Assembly (NCBI GenBank): GCA_903822175.1 | Contig: CAIJOB010000014.1 | Location: forward strand, 62,001 to 126,000 | Reading direction: 5' to 3' | Length of the DNA: 64,000 nt | Origin: an uncultured Alphaproteobacteria bacterium | GTDB taxonomy: Bacteria; Pseudomonadota; Alphaproteobacteria; Caulobacterales; Caulobacteraceae | In this document: piece by piece, positions 1 to 8,368 of the stretch | How the letters are laid out: every line of letters starts with the position of its first letter | Numbering within the stretch: the first letter of the stretch is position 1 | Notes under the pieces: model-generated | What the model was told of the DNA's origin: nothing | Seen by the model: only the letters and a program-made list of their open reading frames with translations | Databases searched by the model: none | Translations under genes and position numbers: made by a program

Positions 1-1197
1 GTCGGCCGCCTTGAGCGCGGCGTAGACCGCCGGCAGGTCGTCCAATCGGATGTGCGACAGGACCAGGTTCTGCTCGTGCGTCACGCGGATGTCGTCCTGG
101 CCGTAGCGTTCCGCCAGGTCGGCCACCGCCTCCATCTGTTCGGCCGTCGCATCGCCAGGGGTTTCGCCGATCTTTTTCAGCGAGATCTCGACGATGCCGT
201 AGCCGGCCTTCTTGTGCGGCTTGACGTTGTTGCGCACGAACCTCGCATAGGCCGCGTCCGAGGCCTTGGCCGCCTCATGCGCCCCCGACACCGCAGGCAG
301 GGTCTCGAAGGTCGTCGGCGCAAAGGCGCCGCGGATGCGCGCGAGCTCAGTGTCCGGCAGGTCCGGCGCTGTGCCGACCTTTTCCCACTCAGCCTCGACC
401 TGGCGGGTGAATTCCTCAGCGCCCAGGGCCGCGACCAGGATCTTGATCCGGGCCTTGTAGGAATTGTCCCGGCGGCCGTGGCGGTTGTAGACGCGCAGGA
501 TCGCCTCCAGATACGAGAACAGCCGGTTGGCGGGCAGGAACTCCCGGATGGTCGAGCCGATGTAGGGCGTGCGCCCCATGCCGCCGCCGACCATCACCTC
601 GAAGCCCATCTGGCCGTCGCGGGCGCGGCGAACCACCAGGCCGATATCGTGCACCTTGGCGGCCGTGCGGTCCTTGGGCGCGGCGGTGATGGCGAACTTG
701 AACTTGCGCGGCAGGAACGAGAATTCCGGGTGCAGGGTCGACCACTGGCGCATGGCCTCGGCCCAGACGCGGGGATCGTCGATCTCCTCGGCGGTCGCGC
801 CGGCGTAGGGATCGGCGGTGATGTTGCGGATGCAGTTCCCGCTGGTCTGGATCGCGTGCATGTCGACGCTGGCCAGGTGGTCGAGGATGTCCGGCGTGTC
901 GGCCAGCTTGATCCAGTGGAACTGCAGGTTCTGGCGGGTCGTGAAGTGGCCGTAGCCCTTGTCATAGGTCCGGCTGAGCCAGGCCAGCTTGCGCAGCTGT
1001 GTCGGGTTCACTGAGCCATAGGGGATCGCAACGCGCAGCATGTAGGCGTGCAGCTGCAGATAGAGGCCATTCATCAGCCGCAGCGGCTTGAACTGGTCTT
1101 CGGTCAGGTCACCGGTCAGTCGACGGCCCACCTGCTCACGGAACTCCGCCGAGCGGTCCGCCAGCATCTCACGGTCGATATCGTCGTAGCGGTACAT
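1..1197 (-). CDS. cysI: Sulfite/nitrite reductase hemoprotein subunit, 3' end outside window
   Basis: Siroheme/[4Fe-4S] reductase that takes sulfite to sulfide in cysteine biosynthesis (a nitrite role is possible within the family). The reading frame runs open from ATG at 1197 to the window edge, giving the N-terminal 399 residues. It starts MYRYDDIDREML and carries the ferredoxin-like half-domain segments HFTTRQNLQFHWI and QTSGNCIRNIT, plus the glycine-rich GGGMGRTP. The cluster- and siroheme-binding cysteines near the C-terminus are not in the window. The start lies 5 bases after the DUF2849 gene, so cobA-DUF2849-cysI reads as one operon. Family assignment is strong; the substrate (sulfite rather than nitrite) is inferred from the operon partners. 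Confidence 0.93.
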   Translation of the reverse strand, partial: MYRYDDIDREMLADRSAEFREQVGRRLTGDLTEDQFKPLRLMNGLYLQLHAYMLRVAIPYGSVNPTQLRKLAWLSRTYDKGYGHFTTRQNLQFHWIKLADTPDILDHLASVDMHAIQTSGNCIRNITADPYAGATAEEIDDPRVWAEAMRQWSTLHPEFSFLPRKFKFAITAAPKDRTAAKVHDIGLVVRRARDGQMGFEVMVGGGMGRTPYIGSTIREFLPANRLFSYLEAILRVYNRHGRRDNSYKARIKILVAALGAEEFTRQVEAEWEKVGTAPDLPDTELARIRGAFAPTTFETLPAVSGAHEAAKASDAAYARFVRNNVKPHKKAGYGIVEISLKKIGETPGDATAEQMEAVADLAERYGQDDIRVTHEQNLVLSHIRLDDLPAVYAALKAAD

Positions 1198-1202
1198 CAG
1201 GC

Positions 1203-1562
1203 CTACTTCCGCTTGATCAGGTCGACACGGCCCGTCGAGCGGGACGCACCGTGGGCATGCTTCAGGGCTGCGATAGCGGCGCCGCCCTCGGTCTGTTTGC
1301 CGTGGTTGAGATTGGTGGGGCCGAGCGCCCGGATCCGCTCGCGGTAGCTGAGCGGCGCCCAGAGGCCCTCGGATTCCACCAGGTCGATCAGATAGGCCTC
1401 GACCACCACCTTCGGCTGGTTCTTGGCGTGGCCCTCGGCGGCCTCACCGGCCGGATCGTCGTTGGCGAACAGGTCAGCGTCGCCGAACTGCTCGACCCAC
1501 TGGCCCTGGCGCCAGAACACGACCTCGCCGTCGGTCAGGCGGTTGGCGGTGAGCGCCTTCAT
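1203..1562 (-). CDS. DUF2849 domain protein of the sulfite-reduction operon
   Basis: A 119-residue soluble protein matching the DUF2849 family, small alphaproteobacterial proteins typically found between siroheme synthase and sulfite reductase genes. No catalytic motif is apparent. Its start codon overlaps the stop of the methyltransferase gene (ATGA, 1559-1562), and cysI follows after 5 bases, so the three are probably translationally coupled. A role as accessory factor in siroheme delivery or sulfite reduction is inferred from context only. Confidence 0.82.
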   Translation of the reverse strand: MKALTANRLTDGEVVFWRQGQWVEQFGDADLFANDDPAGEAAEGHAKNQPKVVVEAYLIDLVESEGLWAPLSYRERIRALGPTNLNHGKQTEGGAAIAALKHAHGASRSTGRVDLIKRK

Positions 1563-2416
1563 GCCAAAGCCTCGTGCAAGGGGGCCTTCTGGATCAGCGC
1601 GGCCAGTTCGGCGGGCTCGCCCGCCTGGGCCAGCGCCATCGCCTCGCCAACGATCAACAGGGCCGGGCCACTGAGCGCCGAAGCGGTTTCGGCGAGGCCG
1701 GAGAGCGTTGTGACCAGGCGGCGTTCGTTGGGGCGGCTCGCGTTCTCGACGATCAGGGCGGGCGTCGCGGCGCTCCGGCCGGCGGCCATCAGGCGCGCGG
1801 CGATCGGGACAGCTTGCGAGAGGCCCATGTAGATCACGACCGTCTGGTTGGGACGAGCCAGGCTCTCCCAGTCCAGGTCCGGTTCCCGGCCCGCAGAAGC
1901 GTGGCCGGTGACGAAGGTGACCGCCTGGGCGGAGCCACGATGGGTCAGCGGCGCGCCGGCGGAGGCGCTGGCCGCCAGGGCCGAGGTGACGCCGGGCACG
2001 ATATGGCAGGCCACGCCCGCGGCGCGGCAGGCTTCCAGTTCTTCTCCGCCACGGCCGAAAATGAACGGGTCGCCCCCCTTCAGGCGGACCACCGTCAGGC
2101 CTTCGAGCGCGAAGGCGACCAGCATCCGGTTGATCTCATCCTGGCTGTAGGAATGGCGCGACTTGCGCTTGGCCACCGAGATGCGCCGCGCCGCGGCCGG
2201 CGACAGCTCCAGAATCTCATCGGAGACCAGGCCGTCGTGCACCACGACGTCGGCTTTCTGCAGGATTTTCAGGGCCTTGATGGTCAGCAGGTCCGGGTCG
2301 CCCGGACCCGCGCCGACCAGCCACACCTCGCCCACAGGCTTGCTCTGGTAAGGCTTGCCGCCGCCCAGCACCACCAGGCCGCTTCCGCGCCTTGACCCCG
2401 TCTGCCGCTGCGACAT
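1559..2416 (-). CDS. cobA: Uroporphyrinogen-III C-methyltransferase (siroheme branch)
   Basis: Makes precorrin-2 from uroporphyrinogen III using S-adenosylmethionine, the first step towards siroheme needed by CysI. The 285-residue protein has the tetrapyrrole methylase signatures VWLVGAGPGDPDLLT near the N-terminus, VRLKGGDPFIFGRGGEE in the middle and VPGVTSALAA after it. Only the methyltransferase (SUMT) domain is present; the CysG-type dehydrogenase/ferrochelatase half is missing, so that step must be encoded elsewhere. I chose ATG at 2416. The frame stays open to 2608, but that extension would run into the divergent LysR gene and has no family similarity. Confidence 0.93.
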   Translation of the reverse strand: MSQRQTGSRRGSGLVVLGGGKPYQSKPVGEVWLVGAGPGDPDLLTIKALKILQKADVVVHDGLVSDEILELSPAAARRISVAKRKSRHSYSQDEINRMLVAFALEGLTVVRLKGGDPFIFGRGGEELEACRAAGVACHIVPGVTSALAASASAGAPLTHRGSAQAVTFVTGHASAGREPDLDWESLARPNQTVVIYMGLSQAVPIAARLMAAGRSAATPALIVENASRPNERRLVTTLSGLAETASALSGPALLIVGEAMALAQAGEPAELAALIQKAPLHEALA

Positions 2417-2587
2417 GTTTAGCTTCTCTAACGCCTTCGAACCCGGAACTGGAACGGGACGGACCTGCGCCCGCCCCGTGGATTTCCTGCGATGAAAAGG
2501 GCCTAGACACCGCTGGAGGCTTGCAGATAGGTGCTGGCGCCCCCAATTCGCAATCCAAGGACTTCTGCCGGGGCTGTCAGGAATTCT

Positions 2588-3547
2588 ATGGAACGACCGA
2601 CGGAACAACGACGACGCCTGCCGCCGCTCAACGCCCTAAGGGCGTTCGAGGCCGCGGCGCGCCATCTGAACTTCAGCCGGGCCGCGGACGAGCTGTCGGT
2701 GACCCCGGGCGCGGTCAGCCAGCAAATCCAAAACCTCGAGGACTATGTCGGCGCGGCGCTCTTCAAGCGCACGCCGAAGGGCCTGCTGCTGACCGACGCG
2801 GCGCAGACCGCGCTGCCGGCGCTCCGCGAAGCCTTCGACCGGCTGGCCGAAGCCGCGTCCCTGCTCACCGCCGCTGTCGATGGGCGGCGCCTGACGCTCA
2901 CCGCCCCGCCCTCCTTCGCGGCCAAGTGGCTGGTGCCCAGGCTCGGCGCCTTCGAACAGGCACACCCGCAGGTCGATGTCTGGCTGTCGGCGGCCATCGA
3001 ACTGGTCGACCTGGCCGCCGGTGAGGTGGACGTGGCCATCCGCTACGGCGCCGGGCGCTATCCCGGTCTGGAGGTCCACCGCCTGTTCTCCGAAACCGTG
3101 ATCCCGGTGGCCAGCCCCGAGCATCTGGCCAACCAGCCGCTCAACACGCCCGCCGACCTCGCCAACCACGTCCTGCTGCACGACGGCTCGCCCGACCTCG
3201 ACGACAGCTGCCCCGACTGGTCCATGTGGCTGGCGGCGCGGGGCCTGAAGACCATCGACGGCATGCGCGGACCCCGCTTCAACCAGTCGAGCCTGGTGAT
3301 CGAGGCGGCGGTAAACGGCCGGGGCGTCGCGCTCGCCAAGCGCACGCTCGCCCAGGCCGACCTGGAGGCCGGCCGCCTGGTCGCGCCGCTGCAGATCGCC
3401 ACCGCCGTCGACTTCGCCTATTACCTCGTCCACCCCAAGGCCAAGGGCCGGCTGCCGCAGGTGAAGGCCTTCGTCAGCTGGATCGAAGCCCAGGCCATGG
3501 CCCACGAGGCCGCGCTCCTGGCTATCGATAATGGCGCCGGTATCTAA
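2588..3547 (+). CDS. LysR-type transcriptional regulator (GcvA-like)
   Basis: A 319-residue regulator with an N-terminal winged helix-turn-helix (LNALRAFEAAARHLNFSRAA, then SVTPGAVSQQIQNLE) and a type 2 periplasmic-binding-fold effector domain. The LPPLNALRAFEAAAR opening is typical of the GcvA subgroup. The ATG at 2588 is preferred because a purine-rich CAGGA lies just upstream and the longer in-frame extension looks non-coding. It is divergent from the cobA-cysI operon (172 bases between starts) and 21 bases ahead of the chorismate mutase gene, so either could be its target; the effector is unknown. Confidence 0.88.
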   Translation: MERPTEQRRRLPPLNALRAFEAAARHLNFSRAADELSVTPGAVSQQIQNLEDYVGAALFKRTPKGLLLTDAAQTALPALREAFDRLAEAASLLTAAVDGRRLTLTAPPSFAAKWLVPRLGAFEQAHPQVDVWLSAAIELVDLAAGEVDVAIRYGAGRYPGLEVHRLFSETVIPVASPEHLANQPLNTPADLANHVLLHDGSPDLDDSCPDWSMWLAARGLKTIDGMRGPRFNQSSLVIEAAVNGRGVALAKRTLAQADLEAGRLVAPLQIATAVDFAYYLVHPKAKGRLPQVKAFVSWIEAQAMAHEAALLAIDNGAGI

Positions 3548-3568
3548 CTGAACGAGTTCGAGTTTCCG

Positions 3569-3895
3569 ATGAGTTTCACGACTGACCCGCGTCCCGCGCC
3601 CGCCGACTGCACGACCATGGCCGAGGTCCGCGTCGGCGTGGACGCGCTGGACCGCCTGCTTGTCGAGGTGCTGGCCGAGCGCCAGCGCTACATGCACGCC
3701 GCCGCGCGTATCAAGCCGGACCGCGCCGCCGTGCGCGACACCGCCCGCATCGAGGACGTGATCGCCAAGGTGAAAGCCGCCGCCCGCGAGGCCGGCCTCT
3801 CCGAAGCCATCGCTGAGCCGGTCTGGCGCACTCTGATCGAAGCCTGCATCGCCCATGAATTCGGGGTCTGGGACGCCCTGCGTCAGGACGCCTAG
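3569..3895 (+). CDS. Chorismate mutase type II (AroQ/PchB-like)
   Basis: A 108-residue all-helical protein of the AroQ class, converting chorismate to prephenate for phenylalanine and tyrosine. The helix-1 pattern MAEVRVGVDALDRLLVEVLAERQRY, with R in the first helix, is followed by a basic helix (KPDRAAVRD) and RIEDVIAKVKAAA. The family also contains isochorismate-pyruvate lyases (PchB); no siderophore genes are nearby, so mutase is preferred. It is co-oriented with the LysR gene and overlaps the convergent glycosyltransferase fusion gene by 4 bases at the stops. Confidence 0.82.
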   Translation: MSFTTDPRPAPADCTTMAEVRVGVDALDRLLVEVLAERQRYMHAAARIKPDRAAVRDTARIEDVIAKVKAAAREAGLSEAIAEPVWRTLIEACIAHEFGVWDALRQDA

Positions 3896-6078
3896 GCGAG
3901 CATCTCGCGCAGACCGGGCACGCGTTCGATCATCGCGGCGTTGAGTTCGTCGCGGCGGCGCCAAAGATCCAGATACCAGTCGCGCCGCACCGCCTCCTGG
4001 TCGGCGAACATCCGCTCATCGCGCACCTGCTCCCAGGCGGCCCTCGCCATCCGTTCGCGCGCCGGCTCGTCGGTCAGCGCCTGTTGCAGCAACGGGGCCC
4101 ATTCGTGGGCCTCGCGGGCCATCAGGCCGTTGATCCCATGGCGGATCACGCGGTCGTAGACCACGGGCGAGCCTATGGTCAGAACGCCTGCCCGGGCGGC
4201 GTCCACGTACTTGCCGTCGCTCTTGGTGTTCCAGTGGGCCAGGTCCTCGACTGGCGACAACGAGACCGTGCATTGGCTCATCAGGCGCAGATAGGCCTCG
4301 AAGCTCATGTAGCCGAAGAAGCGCTTGTTCTCGGTCGGCAGCGCGGCGAACACCTCCTTGTCGCCGATCACCACAAACTCGGTCTCCGGCCGACTCTCGA
4401 TGGCCGGTCCAAGGGACCTGGCGACCGAGACCGCATGGTCGCCGCGGATCAGGGCGCCGTAGAACACCCTGGGCGGCCGCGGCCCCTGCGGAAACGGCAG
4501 CAGTTCGAAGGCCGGATTGGGGAACAGCACGGTTTCGGGATTGAAGGGGGTGAAGTGCTCGACGAGCGCTGGCGTCGAGGTCTGCACCCCGTGCGCGCAC
4601 CAGAAGAGCTGCATGTGCTCCTCGGTGATCGGCAGGCCCTTGGTCTTGGCGATCAGCGGCGGATAGTCGTCGTAGTCCAGCACCACCAGCCAGCCACGGC
4701 GGATCATGTCGGCCAGGAACGAGCGCCAATAGACCTGGCGCACCTCCGCCGGTCGGATGAGCACCAATAGCTTGGGCGCATCGCGCGGCAGCTCGGGGAG
4801 GTTTACCGGCGGTCGCTCATAGTCGACCCGCAGCTCCGGATCCGACCGCAGGCCACGTGTGGGCATGCGCGTGCGGACATCCATCAGCAGCCGCGCGTAG
4901 GGCACGACTTTCACCGTCATGGCCGGCGCCGGCGTCTGTCCCGGCCTAGCCTTCTGGGCGCGCTGGATGCCGGTTCCCGCCCGGTCCGCCGGCTCGCGGG
5001 GCGTCAGGCCGAGGAGTTCCAGCTGCGCCGCAATGGTCTCGCGATCCTGCGCCCAGCGGGCGATGAGATGGCCGCCGTCGCTAAGCGCCGCGGTGAGCCG
5101 GGCCAGCGTCTCCGGCGGTGGCGGCCGTGACGCCACGGCCGTGTCGAAGGACCCGTCAGGCAGATCGTCACCCAGTAGCGTGACCTGCGCCTTGGGGTTC
5201 ACCTGGCCGAACGCCTGCGCGAAGGCATCGCCCTCGGGACCCCAGTGCAGCACCCGGCGCGCGGCCAGCGGGGTCGCCTCCAGCAGCGGCTCGTCCAGCC
5301 GCAGGCGGTCGGCCGACAGCTGCGCCGAGGCGCGGTGGCAGGCCTCCAGCACGATCTCCTCCGCCGCGGTGACCGCCTGGCCGATGACGTTGTGACCCGT
5401 GCCCGGAACGATGTGCAGCCGCACGCCCGGCGTCGCGGCCAGCAGCCGGCGCTCGGCCTCGCCCACCAGGCTCGGGTGACGCGCCACCGCGCGCCGCGGC
5501 TCCAGCGGCTCCTCCGCCAGCACCGCGTCGACCGGCACGTTCAGCCCCTCCAGCACCCAGCGGTGGTCGCGCCCCGCGGCCTCGGCCTGGGTGACGCCGA
5601 AGGTGCCTGAGATATAGGCGTCGGACAGCGGGTCGTTTGCCTGTCGCAGGTGCTCGCCAAAGGCGTTCAACACCGGCCACAGGCCTGCTGTCACCAGCGG
5701 CGGCTCGACAGCGACGATGCGGGCCAGATTGCGCGCCCTGACCCCCAACGCGATCACCGCCCCGATCGAGGCCCCCAGCAGCACCACCGGCCGCTGCGGA
5801 TAGCGGCTCTCCAACAACTCACCCACGAGCGCGGTCAGTCCCGGCGCCGTGTGCGCGGCCATGTCGTAGGCCGCCCCGATCGGCAGCGTCATGACGCACA
5901 TGTCGGCCAGCAGCTCGAGCCGCTCGTGCAAGGCCGCGAAATTCTCCGGCGTGGAGAGCGAACTCGGCAGGCAAAAGACCAGCGGCCGCACCGAGTCGGC
6001 CTGGCCGGGGCGGGTCTGCAGCCGAACGACGCCCAACCGCGTCTTGACGCTCTCGCCGATGAAATTGCTCAGGGGCAC
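3892..6078 (-). CDS. Alpha/beta-hydrolase-like domain fused to a glycosyltransferase
   Basis: A 728-residue multidomain protein with a GTG start at 6078. Residues 1-250 form an alpha/beta-hydrolase-like domain with G-A-S-I-G at 102-106, PLEPRR at 191-196 and G-T-G-H-N at 226-230. Residues 260-400 look like a reduced Rossmann or methyltransferase-like linker (RRVLHWGPEGDAFAQAFG). Residues 430-728 resemble a CgeB/GT4-type glycosyltransferase, with VVLDYDDYPP, a sugar-nucleotide half-domain and SDGKYVDAARAGVLTIGS. The N-terminal domain is clearly related to the two proteins encoded at 6753-8279, which share the LEP, PLEPxR and GHD/GHN motifs. A cell-surface glycan role is inferred; donor and acceptor are unknown. 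Confidence 0.72.
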   Translation of the reverse strand: MPLSNFIGESVKTRLGVVRLQTRPGQADSVRPLVFCLPSSLSTPENFAALHERLELLADMCVMTLPIGAAYDMAAHTAPGLTALVGELLESRYPQRPVVLLGASIGAVIALGVRARNLARIVAVEPPLVTAGLWPVLNAFGEHLRQANDPLSDAYISGTFGVTQAEAAGRDHRWVLEGLNVPVDAVLAEEPLEPRRAVARHPSLVGEAERRLLAATPGVRLHIVPGTGHNVIGQAVTAAEEIVLEACHRASAQLSADRLRLDEPLLEATPLAARRVLHWGPEGDAFAQAFGQVNPKAQVTLLGDDLPDGSFDTAVASRPPPPETLARLTAALSDGGHLIARWAQDRETIAAQLELLGLTPREPADRAGTGIQRAQKARPGQTPAPAMTVKVVPYARLLMDVRTRMPTRGLRSDPELRVDYERPPVNLPELPRDAPKLLVLIRPAEVRQVYWRSFLADMIRRGWLVVLDYDDYPPLIAKTKGLPITEEHMQLFWCAHGVQTSTPALVEHFTPFNPETVLFPNPAFELLPFPQGPRPPRVFYGALIRGDHAVSVARSLGPAIESRPETEFVVIGDKEVFAALPTENKRFFGYMSFEAYLRLMSQCTVSLSPVEDLAHWNTKSDGKYVDAARAGVLTIGSPVVYDRVIRHGINGLMAREAHEWAPLLQQALTDEPARERMARAAWEQVRDERMFADQEAVRRDWYLDLWRRRDELNAAMIERVPGLREMLA

Positions 6079-6164
6079 AGACGGCTCAAGGGCATTGGAC
6101 GCAGACCTCAGGGTGAGCGCCGCTCATAGGGCAATCCGGCAGGTGAATGAAGCGCGACGCCGCG

Positions 6165-6470
6165 TCAGGCCGAGCCCGCCTGGTAGGCTGCGATCTCGGC
6201 GACCGCCACGGCCAGGGCCTCCCGCACCGCGGGCACGCCGGCCTCGCCCTGCGCCTCGGCCCGGGCGCAGACATCGCCTAGCTCATTGGCGCCGACGCCC
6301 CGCGCGGCCCCCTTGATCGTGTGGACCACATCGCGCCAGCCGGGGCTCGACGCATCCAGGGTCGCGGCCCAGATCTCCGCCTGCTGCCGGAACAGCGCCA
6401 GCACCTCGCCCACGACCAGCCGGTCGCCGGCGGCGAAGCCTTCCAGGTACCCAAAATCAACCGCGCTCAT
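6165..6470 (-). CDS. Histidine phosphotransfer (HPt) domain protein
   Basis: A stand-alone HPt module of 101 residues that would pass phosphate between response-regulator receiver domains. The core HTIKGAARGVGANEL carries the predicted phospho-histidine in the H-[TS]-[IL]-K-G motif. The start at 6470 (MSAVDFGYLEGFA) fits the family better than the longer extension to 6503. No kinase adjoins it. Both large hybrid kinases at 28-36 kb have receiver domains but no HPt, making this a possible partner by inference only. Confidence 0.82.
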   Translation of the reverse strand: MSAVDFGYLEGFAAGDRLVVGEVLALFRQQAEIWAATLDASSPGWRDVVHTIKGAARGVGANELGDVCARAEAQGEAGVPAVREALAVAVAEIAAYQAGSA

Positions 6471-6618
6471 CAGCCTTTCAGCCCCCCAAATCGCCTGGCG
6501 CAACGCCTCCCAAAACGCGCCATCCTGACACGCCTTGCCAAGGCCGCGTTTTCGCGTATTTTCCGCGCCCTCGCCGCCGGGGCTGATACTGCCTCAGAAA
6601 ACGTTCCGGTGCGACGGC

Positions 6619-6694
<76 letters not shown>

Positions 6695-6752
6695 TTCTTT
6701 CCGGCCTTCCCGTCTTTCGCGGACTGAGCCGCCGACGGAGACGTGGCCTCGC

Positions 6753-7508
6753 ATGGACCGCCTCATCGTCCAAACCAGTTGCGGTGCGCTCTATCTGGGG
6801 GGACGGCTGCACGCTGACCCGGCGACGCCGGCGCTGGTGGCCATGGGCGGCATCTGGACCCCGCGCGACTTCCTGCACGAGCTGGTCGACGCCTTTCCAG
6901 ACGTCAGCGTGGTCATCGTGCCCTTGCCAGGGATGGGCGGCTCGCTGACCCGCACCTTCGATATCGCCACCATCACCCGCTCGCTGGACGAGGGGCTGGC
7001 CAGCCTGTTCCGCGAGACGCCCCTGGTCACCTACGGGGTCTCCACCGGCTGTCTGGTGACCCTGGGGTTGCAGGCCCCGCAGATCGTGCGGCAGGTGGCC
7101 CTGGAGCCTTTCTTCCGCACCGCGCCGCTCTGGCCGTTCCACGTGACCGCGCGCGAGTTCCTGGCCAGCGAGCCGACCAATCGGGGCGCGCGCGTCGCGG
7201 CAGACCAGATCTTCGGTATTCCCGAGGCCGGCGCCGTGGTCGACCGTGACTACCGCGCCCTGCTGCAGAGGCTGCGGACGCCTCTCGACGTCATTCTAGG
7301 CGACCTGCCCCTGGAGCCGGTCCGGTCGCTGGAGGATCTGCCCTCGCTCTGCAGCCGCGAGGACCGCGCGGCCTTGGCGGCGCATCCGCGGGTCACCGTC
7401 CATCCCGGCCCGCCGGGCTCGGGCCACGACCTCGGCATCACCCCGGACGGCGCGCAGCTGGTCCGCGCGGTGCTGCGCCAGGCGCTCGACGCCGTGCGCA
7501 GGGCCTGA
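6753..7508 (+). CDS. Alpha/beta-hydrolase-like protein, paralog 1
   Basis: A 251-residue protein without a signal peptide and with an alpha/beta-hydrolase layout: G-V-S-T-G at residues 95-99 (Ser97 in the nucleophile position), VALEPF after the next strand, a PLEPVR motif, and G-S-G-H-D near the C-terminus as probable catalytic histidine. It shares these landmarks in the same order with the next gene and with the first 250 residues of the fusion protein at 3892-6078. The stop is 6 bases before the next GTG start, so the two form an operon. Substrate unknown. Confidence 0.75.
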   Translation: MDRLIVQTSCGALYLGGRLHADPATPALVAMGGIWTPRDFLHELVDAFPDVSVVIVPLPGMGGSLTRTFDIATITRSLDEGLASLFRETPLVTYGVSTGCLVTLGLQAPQIVRQVALEPFFRTAPLWPFHVTAREFLASEPTNRGARVAADQIFGIPEAGAVVDRDYRALLQRLRTPLDVILGDLPLEPVRSLEDLPSLCSREDRAALAAHPRVTVHPGPPGSGHDLGITPDGAQLVRAVLRQALDAVRRA

Positions 7509-7514
7509 CCGCGC

Positions 7515-8279
7515 GTGGATTTCCTGACCCTCCAAACCGCCGCCGGCCCGCTCGGCGTCATCGGCCGGATCCACACCGGCCCAGCCCGCCCGGCCCTGCT
7601 GGTCGTCAACGCCGCCTTCCCGCGCGAACGCCAGCGCCAGCGCCACGACTTGGTCGACCACTTCCCGGGCGCCAGCGTGCTGGTCATCGAGCTGCTGGGG
7701 ATGGCCGGCGCGCCGTGGGCCAATCCGACGATCCTGGACCTGACGCAGGCGCTCGAAACCGCCGTGCGGCGGCTGGTCGGCGACGTCCCGATCGTGGCCT
7801 TCGGCGCCTCGACCAGCAGCCTCCTGACGCTCGGCCTGCAGCTGCCGAACATCTGCCGCCACCTGGTCCTGGAGCCGTTCTTCCAGACCGAGGGCCTCTG
7901 GCCCTTCGTCACCAGCGCCCGCGAGCGGATGGCGAGCGACCCCGCCAACGCCGCCATGACGCGGTTCTTCTGGGAGGTGTTCGGCATCGGCCCGGATCGG
8001 CTGGAAAACCGCGACTACCGCCACCTCCTGGCGAATATCACCAAGCCGACGCAGGTGGTCGTCGGCGGCGCGCCCCTGGAGCCCAAGCGCCAAATGGATT
8101 TCTGGCCGTCGTTCACCTCGGCGCAGGATCGCGCGGCCCTGCGGGCCAATCCGTTGGTCACCCTCGTCAAAGGCCCGCCCGACACCGGCCACGACTTTGG
8201 CGCGGAGGGCGAGAGCGACCTAATGATCAAGCGCATGCTGCACGGAGCCCTTCGCGAAGCCGCCAAGCTCCGCGGCTGA
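7515..8279 (+). CDS. Alpha/beta-hydrolase-like protein, paralog 2
   Basis: A 254-residue paralog of the preceding gene, starting at GTG 7515 (VDFLTLQT, parallel to MDRLIVQT in paralog 1). The nucleophile-elbow region is G-A-S-T-S at 97-101, where the usual final glycine is serine. VLEPFF, APLEPKR and D-T-G-H-D-F are conserved. The close spacing and similarity point to tandem duplication followed by divergence. The altered elbow could mean changed or lost catalysis; this is inference from motif comparison. Confidence 0.74.
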   Translation: MDFLTLQTAAGPLGVIGRIHTGPARPALLVVNAAFPRERQRQRHDLVDHFPGASVLVIELLGMAGAPWANPTILDLTQALETAVRRLVGDVPIVAFGASTSSLLTLGLQLPNICRHLVLEPFFQTEGLWPFVTSARERMASDPANAAMTRFFWEVFGIGPDRLENRDYRHLLANITKPTQVVVGGAPLEPKRQMDFWPSFTSAQDRAALRANPLVTLVKGPPDTGHDFGAEGESDLMIKRMLHGALREAAKLRG

Positions 8280-8368
8280 GGCCGCCCGCTTAGCGATTGC
8301 GTCGCCACCCGCAAGCCGCCAAGCTTACAAAAAGGGCTTAGCCCCAAGAAGGTCTGGGAGGACGGGAT

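Noticed and set aside
2417..2608. A longer N-terminus for the uroporphyrinogen methyltransferase
   Set aside because: The extra 64 residues are not family-like and would overlap the start of the divergent LysR gene. ATG at 2416 precedes the normal beginning of the SUMT domain.
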